Notes: generated by a model from the sequence alone, not told the origin. Numbered from the stretch's first letter, positions 25,365 to 34,440 are shown. The stretch: DNA of 64,000 bases from Pseudacidovorax intermedius (GCF_001476815.1 NZ_LDSL01000009.1:1-64000), one strand, 5' to 3'. Translations and numbers: made by a program.

Positions 25365-26348
25365 ATGCGCCTTTCCGCCCTCTCCCGCCGCCGTTGCTGC
25401 GCCATCGCCGCGTCGGCACTCCTGGCCGCCCTCCTGCCCGCCACGGCGCCAGCCCAGCCCAGCTACCCCACGCGCCCCGTCAAGCTGGTCGTGCCCTTCC
25501 CGCCCGGCGTGTCGCCCGACGTGATCGCGCGGCTGTGGGGCGAACAGTTCACCCGCCTCACCGGCCAGCCGGTGGTGGTCGAGAACCGCCCGGGCGCCAG
25601 CACCATCATCGGCGCGCAGGCCGTCGCCAATGCGCCGGCCGACGGCTACACCCTGCTCTGGACGGTCAACAACACCTTCTCGATCAACCCCTACGTCTAC
25701 AAGAAGCTGCCGTACAAGGCCGAGGACTTCGTGCCGGTCACGCGCATCCTGTCGGTGCCCTATGTGCTCGTGACCTCGGTGGATTCGAAGTACCGCAGCC
25801 TGCAGGACCTGGTGCGCGAGGCCAAGGCCCGGCCCGACCAGCTGAGCTACGCCAGCGCCGGCATCGGCCAGGGCACGCACGTCGCGCTTGCGCGCTGGCT
25901 GAACCAGGCCGGCCTGAAGCTGACCCACGTGCCGTACAAGGACCAGTTCGTCCCCGACGTCATCGCCGGCCGCATCGACGTGGCGCTGGACGCCAGCACC
26001 GGCGCCATCCCGCAGGTGCGCGCCGGCAAGGTACGCGCCCTGGGCGTGACCAGCGCGCAGCGCATTCCCGCCCTGCCCGACGTGCCGGCGATCGCCGAGC
26101 AGTACCCGGGCTTCGTGGGCGACTCCTGGCACGGCATCTTCGCGCCCAAGGGCACGCCCGAGCCGGTGCTGGCGTCGCTGCTGGCCACCTCGCAGCAGGT
26201 GATGGCCAACCCGGACTTCCGCGCCAAGCTGGTGGAGTACGGCCTCACGCCCGTGGGCGACGGGCCGCAGGCCTTCCGGCGCTTTCTGGACGAGGATGCG
26301 CGGGCCTGGGAGAAGGTGGTGCGGGAGAACCAGATTACCGCCCAGTGA
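25365..26348 (+). CDS. Bug/TctC-family substrate-binding protein
   Basis: A 327-residue Bug receptor with signal peptide CCAIAASALLAALLPATAPAQ and motifs YPTRPVKLVVPFPPGVSPDVIAR, GQPVVVENRPGAS, HVPYKDQFVPDVIAGRIDVAL. The usual PGG after the first strand is PGV here. It is the last gene of the plus-strand run that begins at 17435. It has no clear ribosome site beyond GAGACAA, so it may be weakly expressed or have its own control after the palindrome at 25316. Confidence 0.92.
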   Translation: MRLSALSRRRCCAIAASALLAALLPATAPAQPSYPTRPVKLVVPFPPGVSPDVIARLWGEQFTRLTGQPVVVENRPGASTIIGAQAVANAPADGYTLLWTVNNTFSINPYVYKKLPYKAEDFVPVTRILSVPYVLVTSVDSKYRSLQDLVREAKARPDQLSYASAGIGQGTHVALARWLNQAGLKLTHVPYKDQFVPDVIAGRIDVALDASTGAIPQVRAGKVRALGVTSAQRIPALPDVPAIAEQYPGFVGDSWHGIFAPKGTPEPVLASLLATSQQVMANPDFRAKLVEYGLTPVGDGPQAFRRFLDEDARAWEKVVRENQITAQ

Positions 26349-26574
26349 GAGACGCCGGGCCTCTTCGATCACCGCGTCGAACGCCTTCCGCGCTGCACGC
26401 TTGTTGTGCACGATGCCAGCTACCCGGCGGTCGCATTACCGCGATGGTGCATCTTCCCGGCGACTTCTGAAAAACTGAAGCCATCGCCGTTCCGTTGTGA
26501 ATTGTTGATCCAGCGCCGGCTTTCTAGCATTCATCGCATGCCCCACCCCTGGCGGCACTCCCTCGGAGCGATGA
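26349..26574 (+). promoter_or_regulatory. Intergenic region with candidate promoter for the Rieske/Liv operon
   Basis: These 226 bases contain no supported gene. Toward the right the composition turns less GC-rich (26463-26530), and TTGTTG (26502-26507) and TAGCAT (26525-26530) are spaced 17 bases apart, a weak sigma-70-like pair 45 bases before the ATG at 26575. GGAG at 26565-26568 serves as ribosome site. Confidence 0.35.
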
Positions 26575-27942
26575 ATGACGAAGAAGACCATCCTGATCAA
26601 GCCGTACTCCGCCTACGAGCGCGAGCACTCGACGGCCGAAGACGCAGAGCTCACGCATGTGGAAGGCGACGCGCCGGCCGGCGAGTACCTGCGACGCTTC
26701 TGGCAACCCATCGCGCTGTCGTCCGAACTGGGTGAGTTGCCGAAGAGGGTCCGCATGTTCGGCGAGCCCCTGGTGCTCTTTCGGACCAAAGGCGGCACCC
26801 CAGGCCTGCTGGAGCTGCATTGCAGCCACCGGGGCACCTCGCTCGAATTCGGCATCTGCGAGGACGAGGGCCTGCGTTGCTGCTACCACGGCTGGCTGTT
26901 CGGCGTCGACGGCACGATCCTCGAAACCCCTGGCGATCCGCCCGAATCGACGCTGCGCCACAGCGTGTGCCACGGCGCCTACCCGGTGATCGAATACAAG
27001 GGCCTGATCTTCGGCTACTTCGGTCCCCCGGCGCTCAAGCCCGAGTTCCCGATCTACGACTCCTACGAGCGCGAGGGCGACCGGCTGGTGCCCTACGTCA
27101 TCACCTATCCGTGCAACTGGCTGCAGGTCCACGAGAACGTCATGGACCCGGCGCACGCGGTGTTCCTGCACACGCGCATCAGCTTCACGCAGTTCGCGGA
27201 GGTCTGGGGCGAGCTGCCCGAGATGGACTTCGTGCCGACGCCGACGGGCATGGTCTACGTCACCACGCGGCGCTGGGGCGACAACGTGTGGATCCGTTCC
27301 AACGACATCCTGCTGCCCAACCTGGCCCAGGTCGGCCACATCTGGGAAGACGGCGCCGAGCCCAAGGCCTTCAACCGCGTGGCGATCACGCGCTGGACCA
27401 CGCCGGTGGACAACAACACCTGCCGCATCATCGGCTGGCGCCATTTCCATCCGGAGGCCGATCCGCGCGGCATCGCCGACGAGAGCCTGTGCGGCGTGGA
27501 GTCGGTCGACTTCTTCGGCCAAAACGGCGACCGACCTTATGAAGAGCGCCAGCGCATGCCGGGCGACTTCGACGCCCAGGTCTCGCAGCGGCCCATCGCG
27601 GTCCACCAGTTGGAAAACCTCACACGCTGCGACCGTGGCGTCGCCATGTTGCGCCAGCTGCTACGCCGCCAGATCAGGCGCGTGGCGGAGGGCCAGGCGC
27701 CGACGCTGTCGCCCGTGCGCGCCGGCGACCTCGTACCGACCTATGCACACGACACCGTGGTGCAGATCCCGTGCGCCGATTCCGCCGATGCGCAGGCCGA
27801 CGCCGAGCGGCTGCGCGAGATCGCCAAGGCCATCACCCAGATCGTCGTCAAGGGCGCGCACCACGAAGCCGCGGACCGCGACGCGCAGGTGCGGGCGCTG
27901 ATCGCCGCCTACGTCGAGGCCCAGCGCGAAACCGCGGCCTGA
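26575..27942 (+). CDS. Rieske [2Fe-2S] oxygenase, phthalate 4,5-dioxygenase-type oxygenase component
   Basis: A 455-residue single-subunit Rieske oxygenase. Rieske ligands: C-x-H in ELHCSHRGTS and C-x2-H in CCYHGWLF. Mononuclear iron site: VMDPAHAVFLHTR (two His), with a late acidic residue expected further on. The N-terminal EYLRRFWQPIALSSEL and the absence of a beta-subunit gene fit the phthalate-dioxygenase/class IA group, which uses an FMN-NADH-2Fe-2S reductase. Such a reductase is encoded at 38143-39087, at the other end of the gene cluster. The ATG has GGAG nearby; an ATG four bases upstream is out of frame. The substrate is unknown, but a carboxylated aromatic is typical. Confidence 0.92.
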   Translation: MTKKTILIKPYSAYEREHSTAEDAELTHVEGDAPAGEYLRRFWQPIALSSELGELPKRVRMFGEPLVLFRTKGGTPGLLELHCSHRGTSLEFGICEDEGLRCCYHGWLFGVDGTILETPGDPPESTLRHSVCHGAYPVIEYKGLIFGYFGPPALKPEFPIYDSYEREGDRLVPYVITYPCNWLQVHENVMDPAHAVFLHTRISFTQFAEVWGELPEMDFVPTPTGMVYVTTRRWGDNVWIRSNDILLPNLAQVGHIWEDGAEPKAFNRVAITRWTTPVDNNTCRIIGWRHFHPEADPRGIADESLCGVESVDFFGQNGDRPYEERQRMPGDFDAQVSQRPIAVHQLENLTRCDRGVAMLRQLLRRQIRRVAEGQAPTLSPVRAGDLVPTYAHDTVVQIPCADSADAQADAERLREIAKAITQIVVKGAHHEAADRDAQVRALIAAYVEAQRETAA

Positions 27943-27975
27943 ATGCCAGCACTTCCACCGAAAAGGCCCTCACCG

Positions 27976-28614
27976 ATGAACAACGCGCCTTCCCCCATCC
28001 ATCCCGGCCGCGTCGACTGGACCGGCGACAACCCCGGCATCTACCTGAAAGACGAGCAGGACGGCCCGTGGACCGGCCTCGCCACCTTCTTCCGCATCGC
28101 CTACTCGCCCTATGGCATGGGCAGCGGCGTGCTGCTGCTGGACCAGCCCGACGTGGCCCAGGGCTTGCCGGCGGTGCGGAACTTCTGCATCAGCGACAAC
28201 GAGACGCTGGCACGCTTCCTGGTCGACAAGTTCTTCTCCAAATTCGCCTCGTTCAGGGTTTCGAGTGGCCTCGGCGCCATCAGCTACCTGCAGGCCACGG
28301 AGGTCAGCCGGGCCGGCGACACGCGCTCGCGCTACCAGGAGATCGTGAAGAGCAACGAGTTCGAGGTCGTGATGACCTGGGAAAGCCTGGGCGCGCCCTA
28401 CGCGGTCGACATGCCGGTGGAATCCGGACCGACCAAGGAACACCAGATGTACAGCCTGTTCCTGGATGCGCAGGACGCGCAGGTCACGGTCAATGGCCGG
28501 CGCCTGCGAGGCAAGGTGGTCGAGCGCGACTTCGCCGGGACCCGCAAGAGCACGGCCTTCCTGGCCTTCTCCGAGACCTGGATGCAGGGCCAGGCGCCCG
28601 GGCGGCCGCTGTGA
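27976..28614 (+). CDS. Unrecognised 212-residue protein in the Rieske/Liv operon
   Basis: I do not recognise this family. It is a soluble protein of about 212 residues without a signal peptide or membrane helix. Conserved-looking blocks include GDNPGIYLKDEQDGPW, FFRIAYSPYGMGSGVLLLD, TRSRYQEIVKS and FEVVMTWESLGAPYAVDMP. It lies between the Rieske oxygenase and the LivH permease; its stop overlaps the permease GTG, so it is certainly co-expressed. The ATG at 27976 has AAAAGG upstream; an earlier in-frame ATG at 27943 directly abuts the oxygenase stop. It may be an accessory or enzymatic subunit of the oxygenase pathway (inference from position only). Confidence 0.8.
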   Translation: MNNAPSPIHPGRVDWTGDNPGIYLKDEQDGPWTGLATFFRIAYSPYGMGSGVLLLDQPDVAQGLPAVRNFCISDNETLARFLVDKFFSKFASFRVSSGLGAISYLQATEVSRAGDTRSRYQEIVKSNEFEVVMTWESLGAPYAVDMPVESGPTKEHQMYSLFLDAQDAQVTVNGRRLRGKVVERDFAGTRKSTAFLAFSETWMQGQAPGRPL

Positions 28615-29480
28615 CCGAATTCCTCCAGTACATGGCCTCGGGCCTGGTCGTCGGCTGCATCTACGGCCTGGTGGCCGTGGGCTTCACGGCGGTCTACAAC
28701 GTGACGGGCATCGTCAACTTCTCGCAGGGCGACATGTCGATGCTCGGGGCGCTGGGCGCCGTCGGCCTCATCGGGCTCGGCCTTCCCATGCCCCTGGCGC
28801 TGCTGGCGTCGGTTCTGACCGTCGGCCTGCTCGGCATCGCCATCGAGCGGATCGCCATCCGTCCGGCGGGCTCCGACGTGATGCGCGGCATCATCATCAC
28901 GATCGGCATCGGCGTCGCGCTGCAGGGCATCGCCGTGATCGTGTGGGGAACCGACGCGCAACCCCTGCCCGCCTTCTCCGGCGAGACGCCGATCGACATG
29001 GGTGGCGTCACCGTGCCGCCGCAGGCGCTGTGGGTGCTGGGCTGCGCGGCGGCGCTGATGCTCGCGCTGTACGTCTTCTACACCCGCACCTACGTCGGCA
29101 AGGCCTTCCGCGCCTGCGCCATGAACCCGAAGGCCGCCGGCCTCATGGGCATCCCCAACACCGCGATGCGCGCCATCGGCTTCTTCCTGTCCAGCCTGGT
29201 CGGTGCCATCGCCGGCGTGATCGTGGCGCCGGTGGCGCTGATGCAGTACGACACCGGCGTGTTCCTGGGCATCAAGGGCTTCGTGGCCTGCATCATCGGT
29301 GGCTTCGGCAACCCGATCGGCGCCGCGCTGGGCGGCCTGGTGCTCGGCAGCCTCGAATCGCTGTCCACCGGCTATCTCAGCTCGGGCTTCAAGAACGCCA
29401 TCGCGTTCATCGTGCTGCTCGGCTTCCTCTTTCTTCGACCCGGCGGGATCCTGGGGGAAATGGACACGGTGAAGCGATGA
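28611..29480 (+). CDS. livH: Branched-chain-amino-acid-type ABC permease LivH
   Basis: A 289-residue membrane protein with about eight helices and LivH hallmarks: GCIYGLVAVGFTAVYNVTGIVNFSQGDMSMLGA at the N-terminus, the cytoplasmic loop RACAMNPKAAGLMGI and the C-terminal IIGGFGNPIGAALGGLVLGSLES. The start is GTG overlapping the upstream stop; the stop overlaps the LivM ATG. It forms the translocation pore with LivM. In catabolic clusters such LIV importers usually carry aromatic acids, amides or urea-like compounds rather than leucine. Confidence 0.93.
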   Translation: MTEFLQYMASGLVVGCIYGLVAVGFTAVYNVTGIVNFSQGDMSMLGALGAVGLIGLGLPMPLALLASVLTVGLLGIAIERIAIRPAGSDVMRGIIITIGIGVALQGIAVIVWGTDAQPLPAFSGETPIDMGGVTVPPQALWVLGCAAALMLALYVFYTRTYVGKAFRACAMNPKAAGLMGIPNTAMRAIGFFLSSLVGAIAGVIVAPVALMQYDTGVFLGIKGFVACIIGGFGNPIGAALGGLVLGSLESLSTGYLSSGFKNAIAFIVLLGFLFLRPGGILGEMDTVKR

Positions 29481-30436
29481 AACGGCCGTTCGTCATTCCC
29501 GCCGCCATCGCGGTGCTGGCCCTGGTGCTGGCCTCCGGCAACGCCTACCTGATCAACCTGTTCGTCATCGCGGCGATGACGACACTGCCCGCCATCGGCC
29601 TGTCGCTGCTGATGGGCTACACCGGCCAGATCTCGCTGGGCCATGCCGCCTTCGTCGGGCTCGGCGCTTACACCTCGGCTCTGTTGTGCAAGCTGCTGGG
29701 ACTGAGCCCCTGGCTGGCGATTCCGCTGGCCACCACGCTGTCCGCCCTGGCGGCCTGGTGCATCGGCTGGCTCGTGTTCCGCCTGCGTGGCCATCACCTG
29801 GCGATGGCGACGCTGGCCTTCGGCATCATCATCCACGTCGCCATGGTGGAGTGGCGCAGCGTCACCGGCGGGCAGGACGGGCTGGCGGACGTGCCGCCAC
29901 TGCAGCTGCTCGGCATCGACCTGCGTGCCGATGCGGCCATGCTCTGCATCGCCTGGGCGGCCTGCCTCGTGGGCATCCTGCTGGCCGGCAACCTGGTCCG
30001 GTCGCCCTTCGGCTTCGCCATGCGCACCGTCGCCGAGAACGAGGCGGTCGCCGGCTCGGTCGGCATCGCCAGTGCCAGCCTCAAGCGCAAGGTCATGGCC
30101 CTTGGGGGCGCCTATGCGGGCTTTGGCGGCGCGCTCTATGCCCACTGGCTGGGCTACATCAGCCCGGGGCCGTTCGACGTCGGCTACTCGGTGCGGCTGT
30201 TGCTCGTCGTGGCGCTCGGCGGCTTCTCGGGGCTGTGGAGCGTGGTGTTCGGCGTGTTCTTCGTCGTCCTCATCAGCGAGGCGCTCAAGCCCTTCGGGCG
30301 TTTCGACGTGGTCATCTACGGCGTGCTGCTGGTCTTCGTCATGGTGCGGTGCCCGCAGGGCCTGCTGGCGGGACTCCAGCAACTGTCGGGCAGGCTGTTC
30401 GCCGGCGCGCGCCGCCGGGTTGGGAGCGACGCATGA
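29477..30436 (+). CDS. livM: Branched-chain-amino-acid-type ABC permease LivM
   Basis: A 319-residue permease with LivM hallmarks: LSLLMGYTGQISLGHAAFVGLGAYTSALL, the loop MRTVAENEAVAGSVGI and LLLVVALGGFSGLWSVVFGVFFVVLISEAL. It overlaps both neighbours by four bases (ATGA), placing it firmly in the operon. It pairs with LivH and is driven by the fused ATPase that follows. Confidence 0.93.
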   Translation: MKRPFVIPAAIAVLALVLASGNAYLINLFVIAAMTTLPAIGLSLLMGYTGQISLGHAAFVGLGAYTSALLCKLLGLSPWLAIPLATTLSALAAWCIGWLVFRLRGHHLAMATLAFGIIIHVAMVEWRSVTGGQDGLADVPPLQLLGIDLRADAAMLCIAWAACLVGILLAGNLVRSPFGFAMRTVAENEAVAGSVGIASASLKRKVMALGGAYAGFGGALYAHWLGYISPGPFDVGYSVRLLLVVALGGFSGLWSVVFGVFFVVLISEALKPFGRFDVVIYGVLLVFVMVRCPQGLLAGLQQLSGRLFAGARRRVGSDA

Positions 30437-32076
30437 ACAAGGAAGACATCCTGCTCGACGTGCAGGGCGTGAGCCGCCGCTTCGGCGGGCTGAAGGCGCT
30501 CAGCGACGTCGCCTTCGACGTGCGGCGCGGCGAGATCCTCGCGCTCATCGGCCCCAATGGCGCCGGCAAGTCGACGCTGCTCAGCGTGGTGGCGGGCTCG
30601 CTCAAGGCCGATGCGGGCACCGTCACCTTCAAGGGCGAGCGCATCGACGGCCTGGCGGCCGAACAGGTCAACCGCCGCGGACTGGTGCGCACCTTCCAGG
30701 GCGCCGAAGTGCTGCGGCAGATGACGGTGCTGGAGAACGTGATGGCGGCCGGCGTCGCGCAGGCGCAGTCGGGCCTTCTGGCGGGTCTGCTCGGCATCGG
30801 CCGGGCGGCCGAGGCCGGCCGCCGCCTCGCCGCCACGGGCCTGGAGAAGCTGCAGGTGGTGGGCCTGGGGCAGCTGGCGAATGCCAACGCGGCCCTGCTG
30901 ACGGCCGGCCAGCAGCGCCTGCTGTCGATCGCCCGGGCGTTGGCGACGGGCGCAGAACTGCTCATCCTCGACGAACCGGCCGCGGGACTCAACACGCTGG
31001 AGAAGCGCGTCCTGGCGGAAGTGATCCTGCGCATCCGTGCCGCGGGCACCACGGTGGTCTTCGTGGAGCACGACCTGGCTTTCGTGAGCCGGCTTGCCGA
31101 GCGCATGGTGGTGCTCAATCACGGGCGGGTGATCGCCAAGGGTGTGCCTGACGCAGTGCGCACCGATCCGGCCGTGGTCGAGGCCTACCTCGGCAACACC
31201 GAACTGCGCGCGGCACGCGCCGGCGCCGAACCGGCCCGCGCGCGGCCCGTGGTGCTGGCCGTCGACGGCCTGCGCCTGCGCTATGGCGGGCTGACCGCAC
31301 TCGACGGGGTGGACATCGAGGTGGGCGAGGGCGAGATCGTCGCGCTCATCGGTGCCAATGGCGCCGGCAAGTCCACCCTGCTGAATGCCATCGCAGGCAC
31401 CGAGAAGCCCGAAGGCGGCATGCTGCGCTTCGCCGGCAGGGACTTGGCGCCGCTCGGCAAGGAAGCCCGTACCGGCGCCGGGATCAGCCTGGCGCCCGAG
31501 GGGCGGGCCCTGTTCCCGGCGCTCACCGTGCAGGACAACCTGTTGATGGGACGCTACGCGCGCATGCGACAGTCGGGCGTCACGCAGCTGCTGTGGCCCC
31601 GGGGCGCCGCACGCGCCGAGCTCGATGCGGTGATGGAGGAAGTGCTGGACTTTTTCCCGCGGCTGCGCGAGCGGCTGCACCAGCAGGCCGGCACGCTCTC
31701 CGGCGGTGAGCAGCAGATGCTGGCGATCGGCCGTGCGCTGATGAACCGGCCCACCCTGCTGATGCTGGACGAGCCCTCATTCGGCCTTGCGCCGCAGGTG
31801 TCGCGCGAGATCCTCGGCTCGCTGGCTCGCCTGGCCGCGCGCGGCATGACCGTGCTGCTGGTGGAGCAGAACGCCCGCTCCGCGCTGCAGGTGGCGGACC
31901 GGACCTACATCCTCGTCAACGGCCGCATCGTGGCCGAGGGGCCCAGCGAGGCACTGCTGAGCCGGCCCGACATCACGCAGGCTTACCTCGGCTGGGAGTC
32001 CGGGCCGGGAAGCGCGCAGGAGGACACGCAGCAGGACGGCATGCAGCAAGAAGCACCGCTGGAGGCAGCGGCGTGA
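30433..32076 (+). CDS. Fused LivG-LivF ATPase of a LIV-type ABC importer
   Basis: A 547-residue protein with two complete ATPase domains in one chain. The first, LivG-like (about 1-245), has Walker A GPNGAGKST, signature LTAGQQRLLSIARAL, Walker B LLILDEPAAGL and switch His in FVEHDLAF. The second, LivF-like (about 270-515), has GANGAGKST, LSGGEQQMLAIGRAL and LLMLDEPSFGL. A linker rich in Ala and Arg joins them. Most LIV systems encode these as two genes. The first signature has T-A in place of the usual S-Y/S-G, a mild deviation. The C-terminal tail is rich in Gln and Glu. It pairs with LivH/LivM, and its stop overlaps the next GTG. Confidence 0.93.
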   Translation: MNKEDILLDVQGVSRRFGGLKALSDVAFDVRRGEILALIGPNGAGKSTLLSVVAGSLKADAGTVTFKGERIDGLAAEQVNRRGLVRTFQGAEVLRQMTVLENVMAAGVAQAQSGLLAGLLGIGRAAEAGRRLAATGLEKLQVVGLGQLANANAALLTAGQQRLLSIARALATGAELLILDEPAAGLNTLEKRVLAEVILRIRAAGTTVVFVEHDLAFVSRLAERMVVLNHGRVIAKGVPDAVRTDPAVVEAYLGNTELRAARAGAEPARARPVVLAVDGLRLRYGGLTALDGVDIEVGEGEIVALIGANGAGKSTLLNAIAGTEKPEGGMLRFAGRDLAPLGKEARTGAGISLAPEGRALFPALTVQDNLLMGRYARMRQSGVTQLLWPRGAARAELDAVMEEVLDFFPRLRERLHQQAGTLSGGEQQMLAIGRALMNRPTLLMLDEPSFGLAPQVSREILGSLARLAARGMTVLLVEQNARSALQVADRTYILVNGRIVAEGPSEALLSRPDITQAYLGWESGPGSAQEDTQQDGMQQEAPLEAAA

Positions 32077-33281
32077 GCGGCCTTGCTCCGCACCCGGCGG
32101 ACGCCAGGGGCTTCGAAGCGCTGGTGCAGGTCGTGCCGGTGCTGCAAGACCTTCTGCCCGCCGGCGACGCCTTCGCCTTTCCTCCGCGTACCGTGCTGCA
32201 CGCCGGACCTTCCTTCGACGGCGCCGCTTCGGTGCCCGCCCCGGTCCTCAACTCGGCAGCGGCCGCGGCCGTTTTCGAAGGCTGGGCCGTCGACCGCGAC
32301 GACGCGCTGGAACGGCTGCGCGGCGGAGACATCGCCCTCACGCCCGCGCAGGACCATCGCTGCGCGGTGCCGCTGGCCTCCGTGCTGTCGCCCAGCCAGT
32401 GGGTGCAGGTCGTCGTCGACGCGAACCATGCGCAGCGGCGGGCCTTCTCCTCGCTCAATGGCGGGGGCGGCCCTGCACTGCGGCTCGGCCTGCCCACGCC
32501 GGCCGTGGTGGCGCATCTGCGGTGGCTGAACGGGCCCTTCGCCCATGCGCTGCTGCCGGGCTGCCGGCGCGGGATCGCGCTCCTTCCGATCGCGGACTTC
32601 GCACTGTCGATGGGCGACGACCTGCACGGGCGCACCGCCGCCGCCACGGCCCGTCTCGCCGGGATGCTTGCTCTTGGCAATGCCTGGCCGGGCGGCGTCG
32701 CGGAGTTCCTCGCGGCCTCGCCGAGCTTCTTCCTCAATCTCTGGATGGCCGCGACCAAGTGCATGCTCGCCGGCGCGGAAGGCATAGCGGGCTGCAGCCT
32801 GGTGAGCGCGCTCGGCGCCAACGGCCAGCGCGTCGGCATCCAGCTGGCGGGCCGGCCGGGCCACTGGGTCACGGCCGCATCGACCCCGCCGCACGGTCGG
32901 CTCGATGCCGGCATCGGTGCCGACCAGCGGCTGCCGGCCATCGGCGACAGCGCGCTCATCGAGGCATCCGGCCTGGGTGCGATGGCATTCGCGCATTCCC
33001 CGGTGCAGCAAGCCCAGTTCGCCGACTTCCTGCCGCATCCGCCTGCCGAGCTGGCCGACGCGCTGCTGATGGGAGCGCACCCCGCCTTCGCGCAAAGCCG
33101 CGCCCGCTTCGGTCTCGCGGCGCGGCAGGCCGCCGCATCGCGCTACGACCTCGTAGTCGCGCTCGGAATCATCGACATCGAGGGCCGCCGCGGCCGCATC
33201 GGCGGCGGCCTCTGGACCTCCACGCCCGAACTTTTCCAGCGTGCACTGGGCGACCTGCACGCCACCCCTGCCCATTCCTGA
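32073..33281 (+). CDS. DUF1116 family protein (AllG/YlbE-like)
   Basis: A 402-residue protein recognised as DUF1116: TVLHAGPSFDGA, VFEGWAVDRDDALERL, DHRCAVPLASVLSPSQW, SSLNGGGGPALRLG, FALSMGDDLHGRTAA, SPSFFLNLWMAATK, IGDSALIEASGLG and a closing RRGRIGGGLWTSTPE. E. coli relatives YlbE/YahG occur in purine/allantoin-type gene sets; YlbE-type proteins have been assigned as a subunit (AllG) of oxamate carbamoyltransferase. The AllF/FdrA and AllH partners are absent here, so that activity cannot be assumed. The start is GTG overlapping the ATPase stop. It sits inside a LIV-transporter operon, an unusual setting that suggests a catabolic role. Confidence 0.82.
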   Translation: MSGLAPHPADARGFEALVQVVPVLQDLLPAGDAFAFPPRTVLHAGPSFDGAASVPAPVLNSAAAAAVFEGWAVDRDDALERLRGGDIALTPAQDHRCAVPLASVLSPSQWVQVVVDANHAQRRAFSSLNGGGGPALRLGLPTPAVVAHLRWLNGPFAHALLPGCRRGIALLPIADFALSMGDDLHGRTAAATARLAGMLALGNAWPGGVAEFLAASPSFFLNLWMAATKCMLAGAEGIAGCSLVSALGANGQRVGIQLAGRPGHWVTAASTPPHGRLDAGIGADQRLPAIGDSALIEASGLGAMAFAHSPVQQAQFADFLPHPPAELADALLMGAHPAFAQSRARFGLAARQAAASRYDLVVALGIIDIEGRRGRIGGGLWTSTPELFQRALGDLHATPAHS

Positions 33282-33300
33282 TCCACCACGAAAGAAAGCC

Positions 33301-34440
33301 ATGAAGCACATCGTCGCCTTCGGCGCAGCCCTGCTGGCCGCCGCCGCCGTCCATGCCCAGGACATCAAGATCGGGGGCTTGCTCGAGACCTCGGGCTTCG
33401 CCGCCTCCCTCGGCAAGCCCGGCCTGGAAGGCGCGCAACTCGCCATCGACCAGGTCAATGCTCAAGGCGGCATCAACGGCCGCAAGGTGCAGCTGATCAA
33501 CGTCAACTCCGAGAGCGACAACACCAAGACGGTTTCCGGCGTGAAGCGGCTCATCGAGCAGGACAAGGTCACGGCCATCATCGGACCGATGAGCAGCGGC
33601 TCCGCCTTCGCCATCGTGGACACCATCGAGAAGTCGAAGGTGCCCATGGTGGCCAACGCGGCCACCCGGGCCGTGGTGCTGCCGCCGGAGCAGAAGACCT
33701 TCTCCTTCCTCGCGCCGCTGACCGATGCCGTGGTGCAGGTCGCGCTGCTCAAGGACATGCAGGCACGCGGCATCACGAAGATCGCCATCCTCAACTCCGA
33801 CGTGGCCTTCGGCACGAGCGGACGCGATTCGCTGGTGAAGCTCGCCCCCGACTACAAGATCGAGATCGTCGGCAAGGAGACCTTCGGCAACGGTGACACC
33901 GACATGACGCCGCAGCTCACGAAGATCCGGGCCTCGGACGCGCAGGCCGTCGTCGTGTGGGCCACCGGGCCCGGCCTGGCGATCGCGACCAAGAACCACC
34001 GTTCGCTCGGCATCAAAACACCGCTGTACATGGCCCACTCGGCCAACGACTTCAACTACCTGCGGCTGGCCGGAGAATCGGCCAACGGCATCCTGCTGCC
34101 GTCGACCAAGCTCTACGTGACCCAGTCGCTGGCGGCGAGCGACCCGCAGAAGGCGGTGGTGTCGCGCTTCGTCAGCGACTACGAGGCCAAGTTCGGCCAG
34201 CCGCCCGCGACCTTCGCCGGCAACGGCTACGACGCCGCCATGCTGATCGTCAATGCGATTCGCAAGGCAGGCACCGATCCCGTGGCCGTGCGCGATGCCA
34301 TCGAGGCGACCAAGGACCATGCCGGCGTGACCGCGGTCTACAGCTACGGGCCCCAGGACCACTTCGGCACCCGGCCGGAGAGCGTCGTGATGCTGACCGT
34401 CAAGGCGGGCAAGTTCGAGCTGGCCGGTGCCCCGAAGTGA
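33301..34440 (+). CDS. LivK-like periplasmic substrate-binding protein
   Basis: A 379-residue type I periplasmic binding protein (peripla_BP_6). Signal peptide VAFGAALLAAAAVHAQ, then DIKIGGLLETSGFAASLGKPGLEGAQLAIDQVNAQGGING, VTAIIGPMSSGSAFAIV, and a C-terminal GVTAVYSYGPQDHFGTRPESVV. It provides ligand specificity to the LivHM-GF importer just upstream. The ATG at 33301 begins the signal peptide and has GAAAGAAAG upstream. Homologues in catabolic clusters bind aromatic acids or amides. Confidence 0.93.
   Translation: MKHIVAFGAALLAAAAVHAQDIKIGGLLETSGFAASLGKPGLEGAQLAIDQVNAQGGINGRKVQLINVNSESDNTKTVSGVKRLIEQDKVTAIIGPMSSGSAFAIVDTIEKSKVPMVANAATRAVVLPPEQKTFSFLAPLTDAVVQVALLKDMQARGITKIAILNSDVAFGTSGRDSLVKLAPDYKIEIVGKETFGNGDTDMTPQLTKIRASDAQAVVVWATGPGLAIATKNHRSLGIKTPLYMAHSANDFNYLRLAGESANGILLPSTKLYVTQSLAASDPQKAVVSRFVSDYEAKFGQPPATFAGNGYDAAMLIVNAIRKAGTDPVAVRDAIEATKDHAGVTAVYSYGPQDHFGTRPESVVMLTVKAGKFELAGAPK

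Noticed and set aside
25341-26411. A minus-strand frame beginning MHNKRAARKAFDAVIEEARR near 26411
   Set aside because: The first residues look protein-like, but the rest runs antisense to a Bug gene; no ribosome site or domain supports it.
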